Shown: positions 16,788-25,469, counted from the first letter of the stretch. The stretch: DNA of 64,000 nucleotides from CALMFG01 sp963666035 (GCA_963666035.2 CAXXJI010000004.1:124001-188000); one strand, 5' to 3'. The notes: a model not told the origin generated them from the sequence alone. A program made the numbers and translations.

Positions 16788-19197
16788 AGGTCAGGACAAA
16801 AAAATTTCTCTCGTCTCCATGCAGGACGTCATGCACAATTCCATGATGCCGTATGCCGAATATATCATCATGGAGCGGGCTTTGCCGCGCGTGGAGGATG
16901 GGCTTAAGCCTGTTCAACGCAGAATACTCTATACCATGCTGGAGCTTTCCATTACGCCGGATAAGCCGCATCGTAAATCGGCGCGTATTGTGGGGGATAC
17001 CATGGGTAAATACCATCCCCACGGCGACAGTTCCATCTACGACGCCATGGTGCGTATGGCGCAAAGCTATAATATGCGCGTGCCGCTGGTGGACGGGCAC
17101 GGTAACTTTGGCTCACTGGACGGCGACAGCGCCGCGGCCATGCGATATACCGAAGCGCGTCTGACACCGATGGCGATGGAGATGCTGGCGTACATTGAAA
17201 AAGATACGGTGCCGTTTAAGCTGAATTTTGACGATTCCTTAAAAGAGCCGGTCATGCTGCCATCCCGTTATCCCAACCTGCTGGTTAACGGGTCCTCGGG
17301 CATCGCGATCGGGCTTGCCACCAACATCCCCACGCACAATTTGGGCGAAGTAGTGGACGGCGTGATTGCACGGATTGAAAACAAAAAACTGACGCTGGAT
17401 GAGCTGATGGGCATCATCAAGGGCCCGGATTTCCCAACCGGCGGTTATATGATGGACATAGAAGGCCTAAAAGAGGCCTACGCGACCGGACGCGGCAAGA
17501 TCACCTTGCGGGCCAAGTGCAGCATTGAAAACGCCGCAAACGGCAAAAAGGCGATTGTCATCACCGAACTGCCGTATCAGGTAAACAAAGCCAATATGCT
17601 GGAAAAAATTCTTCGGGTTTCCGAACAGAAAAAAGCGATGTTTTCGGGTATCAGCGATATTCGTGACGAATCTGACCGGACGGGTATCCGCGCGGTGGTT
17701 GAGTTGAAAAAAGGCGTGGACGCCGAAAATATGCTGAACGTACTGTATAAGTACACCGATCTGCAAACCACCTTTGGTATCAATATGGTGGCGATCGCGG
17801 ATAATGTGCCCAAGCAATTGTCGCTGATGGAGATTATCGACCATTATATTACTTACCAGAGAAAAGTGGTGACGCGCAGAACCCAGCATGACCTCGAAAA
17901 TGCCGAGCGTCGAGAGCATATTCTTGCCGGGCTCATTGTAGCCGTCAACAATATCGATGAGATCATTAAGATAGTCCGCGGATCGGAAAGCCCGAAAGAT
18001 GCTAAACAACGCCTGATGAGGCGCTTTGAACTCACCGATATTCAGGCTCAGGCGATTTTAGATATGCGGCTGGCGCGATTGACCGCTTTGGAAGTGGTGA
18101 CGCTGGAAGATGAATACGCTAAAATTCTAAAGATCATCGAAAGTTTAAAAGCGATTCTGGCATCTAACACCAAACTGATGCGGGTGATTATCAAGGAACT
18201 TAAAGAGGTAAAAGAAGCGCATGCGGACGCGCGCAGAACCCGTATATTGGCCGAAAAAGAGGAGATTGTCATCGACGCGTCCGAGTTTGAAGTGGTTGAG
18301 GACTGCGCGGTGATTCTGACGCGGAGCGGGCTGATTAAAAAGATGAGCGTCAAGGCCTTTAAGAAAGGCCTTGAGACCGGAAATGTTGACGAAGCGAATG
18401 CGCCGCTGAAAACTTTGGCGACCAAAACAGACCGCATGGTGCGCGTGCTGACCGATATGGGCAACATGTATTCGATCAGTATTTGTGATATTGAAGACAG
18501 CCGCTGGCGGGACAAGGGCAGAGCGATCAATACGATTCTGGCCGGCGTGCTGAAAAATGAACAGATTATCGATATATATGATTTTGATGACTATAAGCCA
18601 GAGGATATGCTGGTGTTTGTGACGGATACTGGCTTGGTTAAACGCACAGCACTTTCCGAATACGCCACCAAAAAAGCCAAAATGGCGGCCTGCGGCCTGA
18701 AGGAAGGCAGCCGCATTATCGCGGCGCTGATGCAGACAAACGGCAACGATCTTTTGATGGTCTCAAGGCTCGGTATGTCCATCCGAATTGCGCTGGACGA
18801 AGTGAGCGCTATGGGCCGAACCGCCAAGGGCGTGAAGGGTATGTCGCTGGAAAACAAGGATGAAATCGCCTTTGCATTTTTGGTCAACGGAAAAGGAGAT
18901 ATATGCTTGATTTCCGATGCGGGATATGCTAAAATGACAGACGCGTCAGAATTTGAACAGCAGGGCAGAGGCGGCAAAGGCCTCAAGGCAATGAACTTTG
19001 TGCCTCAGGCCAAAAACGGCAAAACCGTGCAAGGCGCGTTTTATTTGACCGAACCAGTGATGTTATCGGTGCAGCTCAAAAACGGCGATTTTGAGCGCTT
19101 GAGCAGTTTAAAAATCGTGCGCGATAAACGCAACACCAAGGGCGAACCCGCCGTGAATGTGGTGATGGGCAATTCTGTGACCGGTGCGTTTATCTAA
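16774..19197 (+). CDS. parC: Type IIA DNA topoisomerase subunit A (topoisomerase IV-like)
   Basis: 807 residues. The winged-helix cleavage domain contains the catalytic tyrosine Y125 in AAMRYTEARLT, followed by the tower and coiled-coil gate and a C-terminal beta-pinwheel of GyrA-type repeats. The pinwheel includes QGRGGKG (730-736), close to the GyrA box consensus Q(R/K)RGG(R/K)G that marks gyrase, so the subunit could wrap DNA and the pair could be a gyrase. It starts with TTG 16774 inside the parE end, a 14-base overlap that implies translational coupling. Confidence 0.85.
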   Translation: MKEPKGQDKKISLVSMQDVMHNSMMPYAEYIIMERALPRVEDGLKPVQRRILYTMLELSITPDKPHRKSARIVGDTMGKYHPHGDSSIYDAMVRMAQSYNMRVPLVDGHGNFGSLDGDSAAAMRYTEARLTPMAMEMLAYIEKDTVPFKLNFDDSLKEPVMLPSRYPNLLVNGSSGIAIGLATNIPTHNLGEVVDGVIARIENKKLTLDELMGIIKGPDFPTGGYMMDIEGLKEAYATGRGKITLRAKCSIENAANGKKAIVITELPYQVNKANMLEKILRVSEQKKAMFSGISDIRDESDRTGIRAVVELKKGVDAENMLNVLYKYTDLQTTFGINMVAIADNVPKQLSLMEIIDHYITYQRKVVTRRTQHDLENAERREHILAGLIVAVNNIDEIIKIVRGSESPKDAKQRLMRRFELTDIQAQAILDMRLARLTALEVVTLEDEYAKILKIIESLKAILASNTKLMRVIIKELKEVKEAHADARRTRILAEKEEIVIDASEFEVVEDCAVILTRSGLIKKMSVKAFKKGLETGNVDEANAPLKTLATKTDRMVRVLTDMGNMYSISICDIEDSRWRDKGRAINTILAGVLKNEQIIDIYDFDDYKPEDMLVFVTDTGLVKRTALSEYATKKAKMAACGLKEGSRIIAALMQTNGNDLLMVSRLGMSIRIALDEVSAMGRTAKGVKGMSLENKDEIAFAFLVNGKGDICLISDAGYAKMTDASEFEQQGRGGKGLKAMNFVPQAKNGKTVQGAFYLTEPVMLSVQLKNGDFERLSSLKIVRDKRNTKGEPAVNVVMGNSVTGAFI

Positions 19198-19210
19198 AAA
19201 AAGCTAAAAC

Positions 19211-19236
19211 AGGCTGGTGATAAGCCAGCCTTATAT
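19211..19236 (+). terminator. Hairpin after parC
   Basis: GGCTGG, loop TGATAAG, CCAGCC, followed by TTATATAT, a weak terminator just before the tRNA. Confidence 0.5.
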
Positions 19237-19238
19237 AT

Positions 19239-19315
19239 CTGGGTATAGCGCAGCTTGGTAGCGCGCTTGAATGGGGTTCAAGAGGCCGGAGGTTCAAATC
19301 CTCTTACCCAGACCA
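19239..19315 (+). tRNA. tRNA-Pro (anticodon GGG)
   Basis: A complete cloverleaf of 77 bases including encoded CCA. The acceptor stem CTGGGTA pairs perfectly with TACCCAG, the discriminator is A, the anticodon stem is CTTGA/TCAAG and the loop ATGGGGT places GGG at 34-36 with G37. The T arm is GGAGGTTCAAATCCTC. It lies close behind the topoisomerase operon and is followed directly by a strong terminator. Confidence 0.96.
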
Positions 19316-19346
19316 AAAAAAGCACACCGAAGGGTGTGCTTTTTTG
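19316..19346 (+). terminator. Terminator of tRNA-Pro
   Basis: AGCACACC, loop GAAG, GGTGTGCT, with an A-run before and a T-run after it, beginning right after the CCA end. A near copy recurs at 19507-19535. Confidence 0.85.
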
Positions 19347-19363
19347 TGTCTGAGGTATAAAAA

Positions 19364-19496
19364 AAGAGGATTTGAACCTAAAGGAGGCTTCGAGCGTTAA
19401 AAATTCTTGCCGGGGGCAAGAAATTAGCGAGAAGCGGCGAAGCAGCTGTGCTGCGAGCCGGGGCGGTTTTATCAAGGATAAAAACGCTATCCTCTT
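19364..19496. repeat. Multi-hairpin element behind tRNA-Pro
   Basis: About 133 bases that fold by eye into a closed multibranch structure. Outer stems are AAGAGGAT (19364-19371) with ATCCTCTT (19489-19496) and AGCGTT (19393-19398) with AACGCT (19483-19488). Inside are three hairpins: TTCTTGCC-GGG-GGCAAGAA (19404-19422); CGGC with GCAGC-TGT-GCTGC and GCCG (19435-19460); and TTTTATC-AAG-GATAAAA (19467-19483). It begins with a 14-base inverted copy of the tRNA T arm (19366-19379) and is followed by a second copy of the tRNA 3' end-terminator sequence. No credible protein is encoded. Whether it is a structured RNA, a small repeat family or a tRNA-end rearrangement is open. Confidence 0.6.
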
Positions 19497-19504
19497 AATT
19501 AACA

Positions 19505-19536
19505 CCAAAAAAAGCACACCGTAAGGTGTGCTTTTT
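19505..19536 (+). terminator. Second copy of the tRNA-Pro terminator
   Basis: AAAAAAAGCACACC, loop GTAA, GGTGTGCTTTTT, nearly identical to the hairpin at 19316-19346. On the other strand it could also end the SPFH gene transcript. Confidence 0.75.
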
Positions 19537-19608
19537 GTATATGCGGAAATACTAATAAAATCTGTGCCGATAAACATTTATAAATCTCAATGATATTCAA
19601 ACTAAATG

Positions 19609-20451
19609 TTACTCAGGCACGGCATCTTTTTTCTCTTTAGACATCACAGTAGGTATTTCCCCAACAAACAAATTGGGCGAAATACCCTCGCTGGTGACGA
19701 TGACTTTGGTATTGTCTTTTAAGGAGTTTTCTACTGTTTCCCATTTTTTCAGCTCTTTCGCGTTGCCGACAAAGTACTTTTCTGCGGCGCTGTTGATCAG
19801 CTCAATCGCCTTGGCTTTGCCTTGCGCCACTTTAATCTCGGCCTCTTTTTTGCCTTCTGCCAGCTGAATGGTGGCTAGTTTGTCCTGCTCGGCGGCTTCA
19901 AACCGTCCAGTAGCCAGAAGCTTCATCGCGCGGCGCTCCTGTTCGGCGGTTTTTTGTTTGTGCATCGCGGCTTTGATATCCACCGGAGGATCGATGAGCT
20001 TAATTTCAACCTTGGTGACTTTAAGACCCCAATTATCCGTCAGCTCGTCTAGGGATTTTTGCAGATTGGTGGATATCTTTTCCCGGGCGGTTAAGCTCTC
20101 GTCCAGCGTCAGATGACCGAACTCTTGACGCAGATTGGTCTGTGCCAGCTCCATCACGGCGGATTTCCAATCATCGATATTATAAAACGTTCTTTTGATG
20201 TATTCTTCGCTGATGTCCGGACGGACCCACATAATACCATCCACCTTGATCTCAACATTGTCTTTTGTGATCACTTCCTGAGGTTTAATATCCATCGTGT
20301 GCTCACGGATGTCGCGTACGCGCGTTACCTGCACAAAAGGAATCTGGAAACAAAGTCCTGGATTAACAAAACGTGAATACTTGCCAAACGTTTCTTTGAT
20401 CGCTCTTTCATACTGCCGAATCACATAAAAAATACTGTAAACAATACGCAT
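19609..20451 (-). CDS. SPFH (stomatin/prohibitin/flotillin) domain protein
   Basis: 280 residues. A short N-terminal hydrophobic stretch is followed by the SPFH domain (GKYSRFVNPGLCFQIPFV, RVRDIREHTMDIKPQEVITKDNVEIKVDG) and a long charged helix with AEQERRAMKLLATGRFEAAEQDKLATIQLAEGKKEAEIKVAQG-type repeats, as in stomatin-like proteins. Such proteins form oligomeric membrane-microdomain scaffolds. No NfeD partner gene is adjacent. I start it at ATG 20451 because AGGAGG lies nine bases upstream; the frame stays open to 20577 without a ribosome site. Confidence 0.85.
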   Translation of the reverse strand: MRIVYSIFYVIRQYERAIKETFGKYSRFVNPGLCFQIPFVQVTRVRDIREHTMDIKPQEVITKDNVEIKVDGIMWVRPDISEEYIKRTFYNIDDWKSAVMELAQTNLRQEFGHLTLDESLTAREKISTNLQKSLDELTDNWGLKVTKVEIKLIDPPVDIKAAMHKQKTAEQERRAMKLLATGRFEAAEQDKLATIQLAEGKKEAEIKVAQGKAKAIELINSAAEKYFVGNAKELKKWETVENSLKDNTKVIVTSEGISPNLFVGEIPTVMSKEKKDAVPE

Positions 20452-20537
20452 AAATTTAATCCTCCTGACAAAATTATAGGGAATAAAAAAAATGAAGTCA
20501 AATATTGTTTTTATAAGCAAGCAGTATTGAAGGGAGA

Positions 20538-20562
20538 ATAAAAAAAGCGGAATATCCGCTTT
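20538..20562 (-). terminator. Terminator of galE
   Basis: On the minus strand AAAGCGGA, loop TAT, TCCGCTTT runs into a T-tract, just after the galE stop codon. Confidence 0.75.
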
Positions 20563-20569
20563 ATAATAT

Positions 20570-21586
20570 TTAATCAATATATCCGTTCGGATTGTTTTTC
20601 TGCCAGCGCCATGCGTCGCGGCACATGGTCTCCATATCCAGAGTGGTGTGCCAATTCAGCTCATGGTTGGCTTTGCTTGCATCAGCGTAGCAGACGGCGA
20701 TATCGCCTGGACGACGGGGCAGGATATTGTACGGAATTATTACATCGTTGGCTTTTTCAAACGCTTTAACCACATCCAGAACCGAATAGCCGTTGCCCGT
20801 GCCGAGATTATAGGCGTCGGCGCCTTTGATTTGGCTCAGCTTCTCGAGCGCTTTCAAGTGGCCTAAAGCCAGATCAACCACATGGATATAATCGCGGATA
20901 CCCGTGCCGTCATGCGTATCATAATCGTCGCCGAAAACGCCTAAGCTTTCGCGCTTACCGACCGCCACCTGCGTGATATAGGGCATCAGGTTGTTGGGGA
21001 TGCCGCTGGGGTTCTCGCCGATGAGACCGCTTTCATGCGCGCCAATAGGGTTGAAGTAACGCAGAATCGCGATAGACCAATCATTATCCGAAACGGCAAG
21101 GTCGCGTAAAATCTGCTCGATCATCATCTTGGTCCAGCCGTAGGGGTTTGTCGCTGAAAGGGGCAAATCTTCGGTTAGGGGCGAAGGATTATTCATGCCG
21201 TAAACGGTGGCCGAAGAGGAGAAGACCATGCGCTTAACACCGTGCTTTTTCATCGCTTCCAAAAGTTTCAGCGTACCGGTGATGTTGTTGTGGTAATAGG
21301 AAAGCGGGATGCTAACCGATTCACCTACGGCTTTTAAGCCGGCAAAATGGATAACTGAATCGATATCATGATCGGAAAACAATTTGTCAAGCAGCGCTGA
21401 ATCCAGCATATCGCCTTGGATAAACTCGGGCGTTTTGCCAGTGATGGTATGAATGCGCTCTAAAACGCGTCGATCTGAATTTGAAAGATTATCGAGTATG
21501 ATGACCTGATATCCGCTTTTCAGCAGTTCAACGCAGGTATGCGAGCCGATATATCCGGTGCCGCCGGTGACCAAAATGCTTTTCAT
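20570..21586 (-). CDS. galE: UDP-glucose 4-epimerase
   Basis: 338 residues, an extended short-chain dehydrogenase that interconverts UDP-glucose and UDP-galactose with bound NAD. The Rossmann motif GGTGYIG is at 8-14, the catalytic serine region SSSATVYG at 123-130 and Y149-x3-K153 completes the active site. Length is typical. ATG 21586 has GAGGA upstream and is preferred over an earlier in-frame start at 21616. The product likely feeds cell-surface polysaccharides or galactose use; no other Leloir genes are adjacent. Confidence 0.93.
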   Translation of the reverse strand: MKSILVTGGTGYIGSHTCVELLKSGYQVIILDNLSNSDRRVLERIHTITGKTPEFIQGDMLDSALLDKLFSDHDIDSVIHFAGLKAVGESVSIPLSYYHNNITGTLKLLEAMKKHGVKRMVFSSSATVYGMNNPSPLTEDLPLSATNPYGWTKMMIEQILRDLAVSDNDWSIAILRYFNPIGAHESGLIGENPSGIPNNLMPYITQVAVGKRESLGVFGDDYDTHDGTGIRDYIHVVDLALGHLKALEKLSQIKGADAYNLGTGNGYSVLDVVKAFEKANDVIIPYNILPRRPGDIAVCYADASKANHELNWHTTLDMETMCRDAWRWQKNNPNGYID

Positions 21587-21620
21587 AAAAGTATTCCTCA
21601 TTCCTGTATTTGTCACAGGT

Positions 21621-21649
21621 ATTATAATTCAAGACAAGATGTTTAACAA
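21621..21649 (-). promoter_or_regulatory. Promoter of galE
   Basis: On the minus strand TTGTTA (21644-21649) and TATAAT (21621-21626) with 17-base spacing. Confidence 0.7.
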
Positions 21650-21765
21650 CCGGTATCTGATACGGTTTTAACAATTTGTCATGTTTTGTTCGCTGGCGGA
21701 GCAGGACGGAAGATGATATAATCAATAAAAAGTTTTTAATTTTCTGACGGGGGAGTTTGACTGAC

Positions 21766-22524
21766 ATGAATAAGAAATACCATCCGATAAGACAAGAGAT
21801 TGGGTTTATTGCTTTGCTTTTGGTGCTGTCGATTATATTGTATTCCGTGCATTTTATGATCTTTCATGATCTGCACCACATTGAAGTGTTCGCTCTGGAG
21901 GATTTAGCGTTTGTACCCATAGAAGTGCTGTTGGTTTCAATGATTCTGCATCGTGTTTTGGAAACCAATGAACGAAAGAAAAAACTTTCAAAACTTTACA
22001 TGGTGATTGAGACATTCTTCTCAATGGTGGGCAGTGATTTATTGCGCATTTTTGCGACAAACGATAAAAACCTTTCAAATATAAAGAATGAATTAAATGT
22101 AAGAGCAAATTGGGATGAAAATGATATTCGTCGGCTTCTCGGCATTAAAAAGAATTACAAACCCAAAATCGTTTTTGATGCCGATCACATGAAAAAAATT
22201 GACATGATTTTAAGAGAAAATCGGATGAATATGGTGCGCATGCTGGAAAATCCGGCGCTTTTGGAGCATGAGACGTTTACAGAGCTTTTAATGGCGGTAT
22301 TCCATTTGGGCGAGGAGCTGAAGATGCGTGATGACTTGACCCAATTGCCAAAAGCGGATCAGAATCACATTGCAGAAGATGCAAAGCGTGCATATATTCT
22401 GCTCGGTATCGAATGGGTGGATTATATCTCGCATATGCGCATTCATTTTCCGTATCTTTACAGCTTGGCCATACGGGTCAATCCTTTTGTGGAGAATCGC
22501 GATGTAATGATTAGGGACGAATAG
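21766..22524 (+). CDS. Membrane protein of unknown function
   Basis: 252 residues from ATG 21766. Two hydrophobic helices occupy about residues 9-32 and 45-60, followed by a charged cytoplasmic part of about 190 residues rich in helices (KLYMVIETFFSMVGSDLLRIF, KIDMILRENRMNMVRMLENP). I do not recognise the family. GGGGGAG lies 11-12 bases before the ATG; a TTG at 21757 is also in frame but too close to it. An extended -10 (TGATATAAT, 21714-21722) precedes it. It is 12 bases from rmuC and probably cotranscribed. Confidence 0.7.
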   Translation: MNKKYHPIRQEIGFIALLLVLSIILYSVHFMIFHDLHHIEVFALEDLAFVPIEVLLVSMILHRVLETNERKKKLSKLYMVIETFFSMVGSDLLRIFATNDKNLSNIKNELNVRANWDENDIRRLLGIKKNYKPKIVFDADHMKKIDMILRENRMNMVRMLENPALLEHETFTELLMAVFHLGEELKMRDDLTQLPKADQNHIAEDAKRAYILLGIEWVDYISHMRIHFPYLYSLAIRVNPFVENRDVMIRDE

Positions 22525-22536
22525 AAGGAGTTTTTT

Positions 22537-23766
22537 ATGGAAAATATTTTGATTACTGTTTTGGTGCTGCTCGGTGTTAATGTTGTCATGAGTACGATCA
22601 TGCTGGTTAAGCTGTTTACCAAACAGCAGGGTGACGGCAAGGTTTATTTTGACCTTATCCAAAATCATTTAAAGTCACTTAGAAAAGAGATGGCGGAGCA
22701 GGACGCTGAAAATCGCAAAGAACAGATCAGTATGTTTCGGCAATTCAGCGATCATAATATTAAAGCGATCAACGATATATCAAAAAACAATCAGGAATTG
22801 ATGCTGAGTCTCAACAAAACAGTCAGCGAATCACTCCATAATATTCAGCAGAGCAACGACAAAAAGCTGGACGATATGCGCAAAACTGTGGATGATAAAC
22901 TCAGCGAAACATTGGAAAAACGTCTGACTCAGAGCTTTAATCAGGTTTCCGAGCAGCTGATGCAGGTCTACAAGAGCATGGGCGAGGTCAAAGTGCTGGC
23001 GAATGGCGTGGGCGAGCTGAATAATGTGCTTAAAAACGTCAAAACCCGCGGGCTTTGGGGCGAAGTACAGCTGGAACTTTTGATTCAGGATATGCTGACC
23101 GAAAAACAGTATGTCAAAAACTATCAGGTCGGCAAAGGTACCGTCGAGTTTGCGATCAAGATGCCGGGGCGGCAGGAAGCGCCGCTGTACTTACCGATTG
23201 ATTCGAAGTTCCCGATGGAGGATTACAGCCGACTGATTGAGGCGCAGGACACCAGCGATTATGCACTGATGGAAGCCAGCCGAAAAGCACTGCACCGCAG
23301 GATTGAAGAAGAAGCAAAAAAGATACAGGACAAATATATTGCGCCGCCGACCACCACCGAGTTTGCGATTATGTTTTTGCCCATCGAAGGACTATATGCC
23401 GAGGCGATTCAGGCGGGTTTGCTGGAAAAACTGCAGAACCAGTACCGTGTGGTGGTGACCGGACCCGCTACGCTGTCAGCGCTTTTAAATGCCTTACAGA
23501 TGGGCTTTAAGACACTGGCGATTGAGGAGCATTCAGTCAAGATATGGAACACGCTGGGCGATATTAAAAAGGGTTTTGCCAACTTTGCCGACACGCTGGA
23601 TAAAACCAGAAAATCGCTGGATGCGGCGCAGAATCATTTAAAGACAGCCAGCGGAAACGCCAACACCATCCGTGCCAAACTCAAGCGCGTGGATACGCTG
23701 GAAGAGCCGGAGCAGATTAGCCTGCTAGATGATATCGGTATTACGGATGAAACAGAGTTGGATTAA
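22537..23766 (+). CDS. rmuC: RmuC family DNA recombination protein
   Basis: 409 residues. An N-terminal membrane anchor (about residues 3-27) precedes a long coiled coil and the conserved RmuC nuclease-like domain: LKNVKTRGLWGEVQLELLI, LPIDSKFPMEDY, IMFLPIEGLYAEA and VTGPATLSALLNALQMGFKTLAIEEHS-type blocks. RmuC limits inversions between short repeats; its biochemistry is poorly known. Spacing to the upstream membrane protein gene is short, and a strong terminator follows. Confidence 0.9.
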   Translation: MENILITVLVLLGVNVVMSTIMLVKLFTKQQGDGKVYFDLIQNHLKSLRKEMAEQDAENRKEQISMFRQFSDHNIKAINDISKNNQELMLSLNKTVSESLHNIQQSNDKKLDDMRKTVDDKLSETLEKRLTQSFNQVSEQLMQVYKSMGEVKVLANGVGELNNVLKNVKTRGLWGEVQLELLIQDMLTEKQYVKNYQVGKGTVEFAIKMPGRQEAPLYLPIDSKFPMEDYSRLIEAQDTSDYALMEASRKALHRRIEEEAKKIQDKYIAPPTTTEFAIMFLPIEGLYAEAIQAGLLEKLQNQYRVVVTGPATLSALLNALQMGFKTLAIEEHSVKIWNTLGDIKKGFANFADTLDKTRKSLDAAQNHLKTASGNANTIRAKLKRVDTLEEPEQISLLDDIGITDETELD

Positions 23767-23791
23767 AAAACACGCGAAACGCGTGTTTTTT
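23765..23791. terminator. Bidirectional terminator between rmuC and the SanA-like gene
   Basis: AAAAAACACGCG, loop AAA, CGCGTGTTTTTT: a perfect hairpin with A- and T-runs serving convergent genes. Confidence 0.85.
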
Positions 23792-23797
23792 CATGTA

Positions 23798-24502
23798 CTA
23801 ATCCTTATCGTGCGTCACGGAACCATCGCCCGTGATAGGGATGACATAACCAAGATACCGCGGATCCGGCTTAAGGATTTCCACCTCAACAAAAGCCTTG
23901 ACTCGCGCCAGAAATTCTCGTACACGGTTTTTAATGACGATTCGTGTGACGAAATGAGTTTGATCGGCTTTTACGCCGATGGCATCGATGCCATTTCTTC
24001 GTGCGATATAGACTGCACGATATAGATGGAAAGGCTGGGTAACGACGATAATATGATCGCAATTAAACACCTTCTTGGCCCGCACCATGCTGTCGTATGT
24101 ATCAAATCCCGCATGATCCAAAAAAATATCCTGGGCTGGAATATTAAAGGTTTGGGCGTAGGCCATCATTGCGTTGACCTCGTCATATTCCGTACGACCA
24201 TGATCGCCGGAAAGAAGAATTTTGTCTGCAATGCCATCCTGATACAGTTTGACGGTATACTGCATGCGGTCACGTAAGCCATAGCTCAGTGTCCCGTTGG
24301 GAGCCACTTTGGCGCCCAGCGCCATGGCCGCCTGGTAATCGCCGGCCGGCACAGCGTCGATATCATAGATATACGGATTGGCATATGCCATGATATAGAG
24401 ATTCATACCGACAAAGACAGTAAGGCCGGTCAGCAGTAGAATAGAAAATAAACGGATGAGTCGGAACTTCTTTTTTTGTGCTTTCGTAATTTTTTTCATC
24501 AT
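23798..24502 (-). CDS. SanA/YdcF-like (DUF218) membrane-anchored protein
   Basis: 234 residues with one N-terminal membrane helix (about 17-36) and an extracytoplasmic DUF218 domain. Characteristic segments are AAMALGAKV, KILLSGDHGRTEYDEV, DIFLDHAGFDTYDSM and IIVVTQPFHLYRAVYIARRNGIDAIGV. Family members such as SanA and ElyC affect envelope permeability or lipid-carrier metabolism; the exact reaction is not established. Two consecutive ATG codons (24502 and 24499) can serve as start. Confidence 0.85.
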   Translation of the reverse strand: MMKKITKAQKKKFRLIRLFSILLLTGLTVFVGMNLYIMAYANPYIYDIDAVPAGDYQAAMALGAKVAPNGTLSYGLRDRMQYTVKLYQDGIADKILLSGDHGRTEYDEVNAMMAYAQTFNIPAQDIFLDHAGFDTYDSMVRAKKVFNCDHIIVVTQPFHLYRAVYIARRNGIDAIGVKADQTHFVTRIVIKNRVREFLARVKAFVEVEILKPDPRYLGYVIPITGDGSVTHDKD

Positions 24503-24590
24503 GCGCCAAGTATAACGGCAGCACTGCTTTAAGAAAAGCGCAAATAATCAAAATTAACATTATGTTTAAATATGTAAAATTCTCACAAAG

Positions 24591-24620
24591 TTGACGCAAA
24601 TCAGAGAAATAAAGTATAAT
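24591..24620 (+). promoter_or_regulatory. Promoter of sigH
   Basis: TTGACG (24591-24596) and TATAAT (24615-24620) with an 18-base spacer, 40 bases before the sigH start. Confidence 0.75.
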
Positions 24621-24660
24621 ATTAATACATTCAACGTCCGCTTAACAGGAGGCGCATCGA

Positions 24661-25398
24661 TTGACATTGAACGAATACACTGATACTGGCGACTATGCAC
24701 GGGAACAGACAAACGAGACGCTGATCCGTCAAAGTACGCGTGTCTATAAACGGCTGATCAAAGACGACCAGAGTGTGCCGATCATCTTTGAACAGCGTTT
24801 TAAATCCATGCGGGATGAAACGGTGGTTTCGTTGGCGCGTGAATACGATGTCAATGCGTTGGAGTATATTCTCAATAAATATAAAAATTTCGTACGTGCT
24901 AAAGCGCGGTCATATTTTATTATCGGCGCGGACCGAGAGGATATCATCCAGGAAGGAATGATTGGGCTTTACAAGGCGATTCGTGATTATAAAGCGGATA
25001 AACAGAATTCCTTTCGCGCATTTGCCGAGCTTTGCATCACGCGTCAGATCATCACAGCGATTAAAAGCGCCACGCGTCAAAAGCACCAGCCGCTGAATTC
25101 ATATGTTTCGCTAAACCGGCCGGTCTACGACGAGGATTCCGAGCGCACGCTGATCGATATCATTTCTGAAAATAAGGTTTTAAACCCGGAAGACATCATC
25201 ATTGACCGGGAAGAACTCAGTCTGATCGAGCAAAAAATCAGCAAGATACTGTCCCGCTTGGAAACGCAGGTATTAAACGCCTATGTGGATGGGAAGTCGT
25301 ATACCGAAATTGCCGCTGAACTTGGCCGTGATGTTAAATCGGTTGATAATGCCCTGCAGCGCATCAAAGCGAAGATGGATAAATATGATATGCTTTAA
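24661..25398 (+). CDS. sigH: RNA polymerase sigma-H factor (SigH/Spo0H)
   Basis: 245 residues of the sigma-70 family. Region 2 shows the diagnostic NKYKNFVRAKARSYFIIGADREDIIQEGMIGLYKAIRDY and AFAELCITRQIITAIKSATRQKHQPLNSYVSL sequence in order, and region 4 ends with YTEIAAELGRDVKSVDNALQRIKAK. In spore formers SigH drives early sporulation and competence genes. TTG 24661 with AGGAGG nine bases upstream gives an N-terminal extension of about 25-30 residues relative to Bacillus SigH; an internal ATG at 24808 would give the short form but has weaker support. The gene is monocistronic with its own promoter. Confidence 0.93.
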   Translation: MTLNEYTDTGDYAREQTNETLIRQSTRVYKRLIKDDQSVPIIFEQRFKSMRDETVVSLAREYDVNALEYILNKYKNFVRAKARSYFIIGADREDIIQEGMIGLYKAIRDYKADKQNSFRAFAELCITRQIITAIKSATRQKHQPLNSYVSLNRPVYDEDSERTLIDIISENKVLNPEDIIIDREELSLIEQKISKILSRLETQVLNAYVDGKSYTEIAAELGRDVKSVDNALQRIKAKMDKYDML

Positions 25399-25439
25399 CG
25401 CTTTTGTCAGCATCGGGTCAAAACAAAAAATAAAAATCA

Positions 25440-25469
25440 TTGCGTATAAGCAGTCTGCTGTGCTATAAT
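25440..25469 (+). promoter_or_regulatory. Promoter of the rpsB operon
   Basis: TTGCGT (25440-25445), 18-base spacer, TATAAT (25464-25469) with an extended TG at 25461-25462. Transcription should begin near 25476. Confidence 0.7.

Noticed and set aside
17467..18009. 180-codon minus-strand open frame inside parC
   Set aside because: Shadow of the well-conserved topoisomerase frame, without supporting signals.
19278..19577. Minus-strand reading frame across tRNA-Pro, the terminators and the hairpin element
   Set aside because: It is the reverse strand of a tRNA and palindromic terminators; its end VRGFEPPAS is a well-known artefact of translating a tRNA T arm.
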